A DNA stretch of 64,000 nucleotides from Vibrio sp. NTOU-M3 (lineage in GTDB: Bacteria; Pseudomonadota; Gammaproteobacteria; Enterobacterales; Vibrionaceae), in contig NZ_CP162100.1 of the NCBI RefSeq assembly GCF_040869035.1, positions 1-64,000 of the forward strand. Reading direction: 5' to 3'. The translations under genes and the position numbers were made by a program. Positions 57,266-64,000 of the stretch are shown piece by piece. Positions within the stretch are counted from its first letter, which is position 1. Every line of letters begins with the position of its first letter. The notes under the pieces are model-generated. The model saw only the letters and a program-made list of their open reading frames with translations. It ran no database searches and was not told where the DNA came from.

Positions 57266-58089
57266 GATATTTTCCTTTTGAAGTATAAACCCAGTTATTT
57301 GGGTGAGTGCAAATTAATATGACTCCACATGCACTGCAATATTGGCATTGTAAATGTGTGACAATTGCCCCACTTATGTTAATGATGTTATGTTTCTGTT
57401 GTGTTTGTGGGCGTTTTGGGAAAGGTAGGAGTGTCCAATACGTTCGCTATTGATAAACATTCAGTGGCAAACTCGAGATCATCAAAAAATGGCTAATCTT
57501 CGTTCTCATGTATTTCATTAATGACGAAGTGTTAAATTGGGTCACTCTTTCTCGTGTTTATCTGTCATACCATGGCTTTGCGTACAGGTCGTTATCATTA
57601 GTGTTTTGGATAACTGTAATTAACTGATTGGTAGCGTTATTGTATTTAGCCAGTTGTTCACAAATATTGTTAGTCCCTTTCTAGATGGTGCTAGGGCAAG
57701 TATGTAGGGGTAGTTCTTCATTTAATGCGACAAGGTGGAGTGAATCAAACCCTTCGAAAAGAGCCCATTTGATATTGAGAAATGGTCAAGTACTTTCATG
57801 ACTGATAATAACTTCTATCAAGTGTTCATAACCTTCATAGATAGATAATATGGGTTGACGTTGGCCAACTCTCAAGAAGCACTCACTTAAATTAGGGAGC
57901 TATCAATATACATCATGCTGTTATTGCACTAATGGAATAGTATATAAATTAGCTTGATAGAGTGGGTGATATAGGTGCTTGGCAGTGAGTTGCTTATGTG
58001 AGTTATATTTTGCTCAAATGAAGAGGCGTAAAGTAAAGAGTGAACCCTAAGTATTTATAACTCTACGTGGTTCTCGGTCATTGGGGTGT
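57266..58089. other. Long gene-free stretch upstream of the peptide cluster
   Basis: 824 bp between the precursor gene and the island greB without a reading frame I would defend. The part next to the precursor (57266-57400) must carry its promoter: on the minus strand TTGTCA and TATTGC are spaced 17 bp apart at about 57333-57361 and are a weak candidate. The middle (57400-58000) may be decayed coding DNA, but I cannot assign it. Confidence 0.45.
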
Positions 58090-58569
58090 TTAAAGCTTTC
58101 CGTAGCTGATCGAGTTAATAAACCATTCTTTCTCACCTTCAGGTGTACGAACTGTTACTTCGTCATCAACTTCCTTCTTAAGCAACGCTCTCGCCATCGG
58201 TGAGTCAATTGAAATGTAATCTTTTGCATCACCATAAATTTCTTCAGGACCGACAATTCGAAAGGTCTTAACGTCACCAGCTTCATTCTCAATCTCGACC
58301 CAAGCTCCGAAGAAGACTTTTCCTTCTTGTTGAGGAGAGTAGTCAACGATGGTCACTTCAGGTAAAAATTTGCGAAGGAAGCGAACACGACGATCTATTT
58401 GACGAAGTAAACGTTTATTGAAGGTGTAATCTGCGTTTTCAGAGCGATCGCCAAGGCTAGCTGCCCATGTGACGATTTTGGTGATCTCTGGACGCTTCTC
58501 ATTCCACAGATGGTCATGTTCCGCTTTGAGTTTGTTATAACCTTCTCTGGTGATTAGTTTTGTTTTCAC
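58090..58569 (-). CDS. greB: Island-borne complete GreB
   Basis: Transcript cleavage factor that rescues backtracked RNA polymerase. The 159-residue product is full length: N-terminal coiled coil with DRSENADYTFNKRLLRQIDRRVRFL, including the acidic tip residues, and a C-terminal FKBP-like domain with FFGAWVEIENEAGD and SPMARALL. The start is a GTG only 18 bp after the gmtX stop, so it appears to be the fourth gene of the gmtY-gmtZ-gmtX unit. It differs from the truncated native greB at many codons, so it arrived with the island. It most likely restores GreB function lost by insertion. Confidence 0.94.
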   Translation of the reverse strand: MKTKLITREGYNKLKAEHDHLWNEKRPEITKIVTWAASLGDRSENADYTFNKRLLRQIDRRVRFLRKFLPEVTIVDYSPQQEGKVFFGAWVEIENEAGDVKTFRIVGPEEIYGDAKDYISIDSPMARALLKKEVDDEVTVRTPEGEKEWFINSISYGKL

Positions 58570-58587
58570 TTCTGCAATCCAAGTTAT

Positions 58588-59211
58588 CTATAAGTTCTGT
58601 AGGGCCTTTTTAATTGCGTCCAAAGTCGCAACAGGGAAAAAAGACTTTTGAGTGTCACTCGAGACTATACTGCTATTTTTTCCAAGCTCCAATTGATGTC
58701 TACGTAAAAACTCACTAGAAATTAGGTACTCTAAGGCGCTTCGCTCCAACTCAGTGAGCTTAATCGACGCCACAGAGACATCGACGTTATCGAACACTTC
58801 AATCACCTGATTAATAGGCACTACTTCATTAAGTAATCGCTCCGCTTCCTTTTTCTGAGCATAGAGAATGTTGGCTTGAAGCTTAACTACTGGATCTTCT
58901 AGTTCATCTATCCAAGCATGCATCTTACCTTTTGAGGTCTTTCGAGCAGGCTTTGGTTGGTCTTTTGTTGAAGAGTTGAAGCTAGCAATTAAAGTTCGGT
59001 AAGATTCACCGGTTTTGTTTCGGATGCTTTGTGCAGTTGGAACACCTCGCCCTTTTCCAAGACGAGCTATCGTTGAGTAACTAAAGTCGTTCAATCCGCG
59101 CTCTTGTTGTTCCTTGCATATGGTAAACACGGCCTCTAATGAGTCCTGTACCCGAGATGATGCTTTCTTTTTTAGCTGACTCAATACTTGCTCAGGAGTA
59201 ATTTCTGACAT
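58588..59211 (-). CDS. gmtX: Gamma-Mobile-Trio protein GmtX
   Basis: A 207-residue mostly helical protein, the small third member of the GMT recombination module. It opens MSEITPEQVLSQLKKKASSRVQDSLEAVF; residues 35-75 (YSTIARLGKGRGVPTAQSIRNKTGESY) look like a DNA-binding helix-turn-helix. The name rests on gene order (two recombinases followed by this), size and my recollection of the family; its biochemical role is not known. It starts one base after the gmtZ stop, with AAAAGGAT as ribosome-binding site. Confidence 0.82.
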   Translation of the reverse strand: MSEITPEQVLSQLKKKASSRVQDSLEAVFTICKEQQERGLNDFSYSTIARLGKGRGVPTAQSIRNKTGESYRTLIASFNSSTKDQPKPARKTSKGKMHAWIDELEDPVVKLQANILYAQKKEAERLLNEVVPINQVIEVFDNVDVSVASIKLTELERSALEYLISSEFLRRHQLELGKNSSIVSSDTQKSFFPVATLDAIKKALQNL

Positions 59212-59212
59212 G

Positions 59213-62200
59213 CTAACCGATCCTTTTTAGTGGTTTCGATTTCTCAAACAATTCACGAATCGTCTTTTCGTCGAACTGGTTATCTATCGATAAGTCCTTT
59301 AGGCTCAAGCTCCCATCCATGAGACGGTCGACGTTCTCCCAGCCTTTCAAACGTGTCAGCATTAACTCTGTTAACTGGTTCCCTACTAAGAGTTGTTCTT
59401 CTTCTGACAGTAAAAACAGTTGCGGCTGAATACCATTTTCAACCATCATTTTGTCGATCATTTGAGAGCGTCTAGTTACCGCTAAATCGTCGCTACAGCT
59501 ATGGTACAGTTCTGCGTTCGAACATACCTCTGATAGCTGATGAAAGCTGCTTACTTCATCTAGTTCAACACCAAGTGTGAATTCATGCGGAACAATAAGC
59601 TGATAGTGATTCTCCTTGTTTTCTTTAGGGTTACGCATAAGTGTTTGACAATTATGTATATGTCGGTGAACCGCGTTCATGTCTGAGAGGTAAAAATCCA
59701 GCTTTTTCGCTCGTGTTTCAATTTCCGAGTTCAAGTGCATACGCTCCCTAACTAATTCACGTCTATCAGAGTCTAAAGCTGATTTCTCTGAACTATCCAC
59801 TTTTATTTTGTATAGTTGGTGATCAATAACATCTATCTTTTCTGCAATATCATCAAGCTTCTGCCCAAGTGAAGTGTAACGTATGGACTGAGTATTTACG
59901 GCTAGGCTTATCTCATTGAAGATGGCGGCAAGTCCAACCAAAAAAACAGGGCCTGTAATAAAGAATCGACACTGAAAGCAGTTCTGCTCACCCAAATAAC
60001 CTGCTGGTACTGGGTGGTATATGTTAGCTTTTGTGGTTACTGGATAGCCCCCTTCGGAACAAAAAGCACCTCCAACAGGGCAGATACCAAAGTCTTTCCA
60101 TAGGTAGCTGGAGGCTGGTCTAGCATTGTCTAATGAATTTAGTAGATCCGCAGATGAACCTACCAACTGTGATTTAACCTCTTCAATTCGCTGCTGCTCA
60201 ACAAACGATTTTAAAGTTTGTGTTGCTTTGCTCATCGCCTCTTTTTCTCCCAACTCCATTTTCTCTCGTAAGTTAGCTCTTGTTTTATCGCTCTTGGTAT
60301 AGTAGATAGTCATAATGATGCTGGAGTGACCGACCAGTTTCATTATGACCTCCAAAGGAATGCCAAACTCATAAGCGTACGCATTGATCAAACTGACGCG
60401 CATTGAATGTGGAGTGTAGGGGGATTTGAAGTGTGAAAGCGGTATCGTTTGACTCTTTTCCAACTCTTTTATCGATTGATTGTATTTCAGTCCTTTGTAG
60501 GTAGCCGTTGTAATATCACTCTTAGCTGAGAAATATAATGCGGCTGCTAATCTATCCGTTAGGCGCCCACTGAAATATCCCGGTTCTATCTCTTTAAATT
60601 CCCTAAATAAAAAGCAATTAACACCTTTTTGCTTACGCTGAACCTCATTCAAATTGGTGCGGGTGCAATCCAACCACTTAGCTGGCTCATCAATAGGATT
60701 ATATTTTTGTTGCCACTTTCTCATTTTTACTAACCAGTATGCGAGGTCGATTGGCATGAATGGAATCGTATAGCCTGAACCATCAAACAGTGTCTTGTTC
60801 GATGTGTAATGTACTCCAAAATCTCCTTGCCCCGACTTGCTTACCATACTCTGCCGATGGGTTAGACCGGCCAACTTAGTTCTATTTTTCTTCCAAACGA
60901 CTTTATCATCCTTAAAGTCGGCGAGTTCTTGGTCGGCTTCTCCAGAGTCACAATAGGCGATTTGCATTCCTCGTGCTGGGAGTTGCATTAATGAATACGT
61001 ATAGGTCCAGTATGCAGGAAACCAAAGATAGGTTTTTCCATTTTCAACTTTGAAAACGCAATCAGGGTCGTTTTTATCTAGGAGAGAGCTATCGTTGATC
61101 TGCACCCAATCTGATGAAAAACGATGCAAATGCGCCAAATCCCGATAACTTAACTTTTTCTCGACAGAGTCCAATGGAAATATCCACTCTCGTCCCGCTT
61201 TTACATATTGGTAAGGCAGCGCCATCTTTCTTGTTTCATTGATAACTTGAGGAGCAGTCTCTCCATTAAAGTTAATGTGACTAAAAGGGTTTTTAGCGTC
61301 CTTGACGTGAGTAATTTCTCCGGTCTCTGTGTCTTCAAAAATAAGATAACTCGAGATAATCCAATCCAAGAACTCATTGATTGAAAAAATCCACTTTTTC
61401 TTGCGTGTCGGAGAAACTTGTTCAAATAGTTCGAGCATCGGTTGAATATTTGTTGAGCCCCTAGTAAGAAACTCTAAAGGACATACTTCAAAACCGTTTG
61501 GTTCTATATACTCTCGAACAAATTCGCATAGATCTTTTGCTTTTGTATCGCCACCGCGTGCTGATTTTAAAAACTCTTTTATTTTTTCGGCCCAAAGGTG
61601 CCATTCATCAGTAAAGTATTTAACCTGATATGGTCGACTCACTCCCCAGAAGTCGTAAGTGTTTGTCCAACCCTTTCCTTGATAATGCTCTTCTGGTTTT
61701 GCTGGCATTCTAGGGTCACTGGATTCAGCTCGAAGCTTCGCATATTCTGCAAGACTGCAAACACTTTTCCTTTGAACCAAAGCAGCTAGTTCGTCATATC
61801 CATAAGATCTTGGTATATCAAGAGCGTTATACCAATTGCTCCAGTCGGGTATTCTTTTTTCAGGTTTGGAGGGTAATTGGGGATAGTTCTTTTGTGTAAC
61901 TCTATATTGAGATGAGTCTTTGATTTTTAGAATCGCACATGCTGTTCTGAACTGTTTCAGATTAGATATATCTCTGGGCAATAAGAAATGAATCCAATTG
62001 ACCCAATCATCGGCATAGACCTGATTTGGATTCGAGGGAAGGCGCTCATCTTCTTTGTAACGCTGCTGATATTCTGGTTGCGATTGAATGCCCAATCCTA
62101 TCGCCGCTTCGCTGGCCTCTGCATATGTCGAATACAAAGACCGCTTCTCTTTATCCAGAAAAATAAACCAATCAACCCAGTCATCGGCATAAACCTGATT

Positions 62201-63364
62201 TGGACTCGAGGGAAGACGCTTATCTTCTTTGTAGCGCTGTTTATATTCCGGTTGCGATTGAATGCCCAATACTATCGCCGCTTCGCTGGCCTCTGCATAT
62301 GTCGAATACAAAGACCGCTTCTCTTTATCCAGAAAAATAAACCAATCAACCCAGTCATCGGCATAGACCTGATTTGGACTCGAGGGAAGGCGCTCATCTT
62401 GTTTGTAACGCTGCTGATATTCCGGTTGCGACTGAATGCCCAATCCTATCGCCGCTTCGCTGGCCTCTGCATATGTTGAATACAAAGACCGCTTCTTTCT
62501 ATCCAGAAAACTAAACCAATCAACCCAGTCATCGGCATAAACCTGATTTGGACTCGAGGGAAGACGCTTATCTTGTTTGTAACGTTGTTGATATTCCGGT
62601 TGCGATTGAATGCCCAATCCTATTGCCGCTTCGCTGGCCTCTGCATATGTCGAATACAAAGACCGCTTCTCTTTATCCAGAAAACTAAACCAATCAACCC
62701 AGTTATCGGCATAAAGTTGATTTGGGCTCGAGGGAAGACGCTCATCTTCTTTGTAGCGCTGTTTATATTCCGGCTGCGATTGAATGCCCAATCCTATTGC
62801 CACTTCGCTGGCCTCTGCATATGTCGGATACCAAGGCCGCTTCTCTTTATCCAGAAAACTAAACCAATCAAACCAATCATCGGTATAAACCCGGTCTGGG
62901 TGCGAGGGAAGACGCTCATCTTCTTTGTAGCGCTGTCTATATTCCGGCTGCGATTGAATGCCCAATCCTATCGCCGCTTCGCTGGCCTCTGCATATGTCG
63001 AATACAAAGACCGCTTCTCTTTATCCAGAAAACTAAACCAATCAACCCAGTCATCGGCATAAAACCGATTTGGACTCGAGGGAAGACGCTCATCTTCTTT
63101 GTAGCGCTGTTTATATTCCGGCTGCGATTGAATGCCCAATCCTATCGCCGCTTCGCTGGCCTCTGCATATGTCAGATACCAAGGCCGCTTCTCTTTACCC
63201 AGAAAACTAAACCAATCAACCCAGTCATCGGTATAAACCCGGTCTGGGTGCGAGGGAAGACGCTTATCTTCTTTGTAGCACTGTCTATATTCCGACTGCG
63301 ACTTAATGCCCAACCTTATCGCCGTTTCGCTTGCTTGGCTTAGAGTTTCGTAAAATTGTCTCAT
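59213..63364 (-). CDS. gmtZ: Gamma-Mobile-Trio integrase GmtZ with expanded N-terminal repeats
   Basis: A 1383-residue tyrosine-recombinase-like protein (VPA1269-type). Residues 1-467 are eight near-identical 58-residue repeats (core YADDWVDWFSFL and YAEASEAAIGLGIQSQPEY), followed by two degenerate ones to about 585, resembling the phage-integrase repeat unit. The catalytic region carries TPHSMR (the H-x-x-R box) and VGHSSIIMTIYYTKS with the nucleophilic Tyr. A zinc-ribbon-like CPVGG ... NCFQCRFF segment and coiled coil follow. Start choice: the frame extends to 63427 inside gmtY, but the ATG at 63364 overlaps the gmtY stop (TAATG) with GAGGAAT in front. The repeats are longer than I would expect and suggest recent expansion. 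Confidence 0.88.
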   Translation of the reverse strand: MRQFYETLSQASETAIRLGIKSQSEYRQCYKEDKRLPSHPDRVYTDDWVDWFSFLGKEKRPWYLTYAEASEAAIGLGIQSQPEYKQRYKEDERLPSSPNRFYADDWVDWFSFLDKEKRSLYSTYAEASEAAIGLGIQSQPEYRQRYKEDERLPSHPDRVYTDDWFDWFSFLDKEKRPWYPTYAEASEVAIGLGIQSQPEYKQRYKEDERLPSSPNQLYADNWVDWFSFLDKEKRSLYSTYAEASEAAIGLGIQSQPEYQQRYKQDKRLPSSPNQVYADDWVDWFSFLDRKKRSLYSTYAEASEAAIGLGIQSQPEYQQRYKQDERLPSSPNQVYADDWVDWFIFLDKEKRSLYSTYAEASEAAIVLGIQSQPEYKQRYKEDKRLPSSPNQVYADDWVDWFIFLDKEKRSLYSTYAEASEAAIGLGIQSQPEYQQRYKEDERLPSNPNQVYADDWVNWIHFLLPRDISNLKQFRTACAILKIKDSSQYRVTQKNYPQLPSKPEKRIPDWSNWYNALDIPRSYGYDELAALVQRKSVCSLAEYAKLRAESSDPRMPAKPEEHYQGKGWTNTYDFWGVSRPYQVKYFTDEWHLWAEKIKEFLKSARGGDTKAKDLCEFVREYIEPNGFEVCPLEFLTRGSTNIQPMLELFEQVSPTRKKKWIFSINEFLDWIISSYLIFEDTETGEITHVKDAKNPFSHINFNGETAPQVINETRKMALPYQYVKAGREWIFPLDSVEKKLSYRDLAHLHRFSSDWVQINDSSLLDKNDPDCVFKVENGKTYLWFPAYWTYTYSLMQLPARGMQIAYCDSGEADQELADFKDDKVVWKKNRTKLAGLTHRQSMVSKSGQGDFGVHYTSNKTLFDGSGYTIPFMPIDLAYWLVKMRKWQQKYNPIDEPAKWLDCTRTNLNEVQRKQKGVNCFLFREFKEIEPGYFSGRLTDRLAAALYFSAKSDITTATYKGLKYNQSIKELEKSQTIPLSHFKSPYTPHSMRVSLINAYAYEFGIPLEVIMKLVGHSSIIMTIYYTKSDKTRANLREKMELGEKEAMSKATQTLKSFVEQQRIEEVKSQLVGSSADLLNSLDNARPASSYLWKDFGICPVGGAFCSEGGYPVTTKANIYHPVPAGYLGEQNCFQCRFFITGPVFLVGLAAIFNEISLAVNTQSIRYTSLGQKLDDIAEKIDVIDHQLYKIKVDSSEKSALDSDRRELVRERMHLNSEIETRAKKLDFYLSDMNAVHRHIHNCQTLMRNPKENKENHYQLIVPHEFTLGVELDEVSSFHQLSEVCSNAELYHSCSDDLAVTRRSQMIDKMMVENGIQPQLFLLSEEEQLLVGNQLTELMLTRLKGWENVDRLMDGSLSLKDLSIDNQFDEKTIRELFEKSKPLKRIG
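61963..63364 (-). repeat. Tandem 174-bp repeats within gmtZ
   Basis: Eight tandem units of about 174 bp (the first slightly longer), highly similar at DNA level, for example the recurring CCAGTCATCGGCATAAACC about every 174 bp. All changes keep the frame. The near-identity suggests recent duplication by unequal recombination or slippage, and copy number may vary between strains; assembly collapse is also possible. Confidence 0.93.
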
Positions 63365-64000
63365 TAGCAAATATTCCTCATCCGAGCACGCACTTCGTCG
63401 CCTGAAGGTTTTAAATAGACGAAACAACTATCAGGGCTTTTATGATGCATCGCTTTTTGAATTTCTAGCTGAGAAAAACCTCCTTGGCTTAATCTATAGC
63501 CGTAAGAATGGCGATGTGCATGCGGGGTTGTCCCCAATGGCTTGGAAGGTTCGAGTCCAATTCGTTGAATTGATCTATTATGCTTTTGGTTGAAATTTTT
63601 TTTATTCTCGGGATTACCTTTTGAGTTAACAAAAAGGAACGGAGATTCTGAAGTGGGTTTAGTCGAAAGATACTTTTGTAGTAACAGAGTAAACTCAACG
63701 GCTTTACTTGCTGGATAAAACATGACATCAAAAGACAGATTGCTATTTGTAAGCAAAGGTCCTTTCCAGCCCGCGTAGAGTCTATGACTTCTCGGATACT
63801 CATTCCTTGGGTTCAGTCGGTATTTATGTGCCAGGTATGTTCTTCGTTTACTGAAGCGTTCGTCAGGAGACTTTCCGTCACTTGGGTGGTAAACAGATAT
63901 AAGAGCAGAGCCTGATTTGGGGTCTATTGATATATCATCGGTATATATGTGGAAACACTCTGACAGTCGCAACCCACCGAAATGCATTAACATCACGATC
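63364..64000 (-). CDS. gmtY: Gamma-Mobile-Trio recombinase GmtY (C-terminal part)
   Basis: The C-terminal 211 residues of a tyrosine site-specific recombinase; the N-terminus lies beyond the window. The catalytic residues are complete: Arg in HFGGLRLSE, the HxxR box in TPHAHRHSYG, the second His in MHHKSPDS and the nucleophilic Tyr in CFVYLKP. It is the first gene of the gmtY-gmtZ-gmtX-greB unit, with its stop overlapping the gmtZ ATG. It should catalyse excision and integration of the island at greB together with GmtZ; the division of labour between the two is unknown. Confidence 0.87.
   Translation of the reverse strand, partial: IVMLMHFGGLRLSECFHIYTDDISIDPKSGSALISVYHPSDGKSPDERFSKRRTYLAHKYRLNPRNEYPRSHRLYAGWKGPLLTNSNLSFDVMFYPASKAVEFTLLLQKYLSTKPTSESPFLFVNSKGNPENKKNFNQKHNRSIQRIGLEPSKPLGTTPHAHRHSYGYRLSQGGFSQLEIQKAMHHKSPDSCFVYLKPSGDEVRARMRNIC

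Noticed and set aside
57400..58000. Degraded transposase on the minus strand
   Set aside because: Short open pieces look faintly protein-like, but no family motif is convincing.
61988..63343. Long plus-strand frames with repeated RRFAGLCICRIQRPLLF
   Set aside because: They are the antisense reading of the 174-bp gmtZ repeats; the minus strand carries the conserved domain and the operon context.
61963..63364. CRISPR array
   Set aside because: The repeats are 174 bp, contiguous, in frame and coding, with no unique spacers.

Overview
This window looks like part of chromosome 1 of a Vibrio or close relative. The evidence is the Vibrio-type 16S rRNA, the gene order glnA-ntrBC / typA / dtd / pckA / hslOR / gspC-N / envZ-ompR-greB, and the mix of Vibrio housekeeping protein sequences. 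The species cannot be fixed from the sequence alone.

Layout. (1) 1-11270: two complete tandem rRNA operons. The first carries tRNA-Glu, tRNA-Lys and tRNA-Val in its spacer; the second carries tRNA-Ile and tRNA-Ala. A tRNA-Ser and a strong terminator follow. The second operon has its own promoter 3' of the first. (2) 11435-32256: chromosomal core. It holds a periplasmic binding-protein-like gene, adenosine deaminase, a dCache-HAMP-GGDEF-EAL protein, the nitrogen regulon genes ntrC, ntrB and glnA with visible NtrC and sigma-54 sites, typA, yihY, dtd, yiiD-like, an AsmA family gene, pckA, hslO and hslR. (3) 32566-43807: a complete type II secretion operon gspC to gspN. (4) 43864-45954: envZ and ompR. 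(5) From 46246 to beyond the right edge: a mobile island inserted in the native greB, leaving only its first 47 codons.

The island. Its recombination module is at the right (58588-64000, minus strand): gmtY (cut by the window edge), gmtZ and gmtX, which match my recollection of the Gamma-Mobile-Trio elements. GmtZ carries eight near-identical 58-residue repeats plus two degenerate ones. Immediately downstream of gmtX lies a complete, divergent greB, which probably replaces the gene destroyed by the insertion. The cargo has three blocks: (a) a translationally coupled trio (metallophosphoesterase, ORC/CDC6-like ATPase, unknown protein) that looks like an uncharacterised defence system; (b) a superfamily 2 helicase with a winged-helix-like partner, divergent from an XRE regulator, with two identical-arm operators between them; (c) an AT-rich minus-strand cluster of a 23-residue peptide gene, an S-adenosylmethionine decarboxylase homologue, a HemN-like radical SAM enzyme, a cytochrome P450 and an MFS exporter.

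Block (c) is the best candidate for an undescribed system. It has the layout of a ribosomally made, modified peptide pathway: a tiny precursor gene followed by a terminator hairpin that should give excess precursor over enzymes, then overlapping enzyme genes, then an exporter. The SpeD homologue retains its self-processing and catalytic residues and has no aminopropyltransferase beside it, so decarboxylated SAM may be used in the peptide modification itself. That function is inference; the genes, their order and their motifs are read from the sequence.
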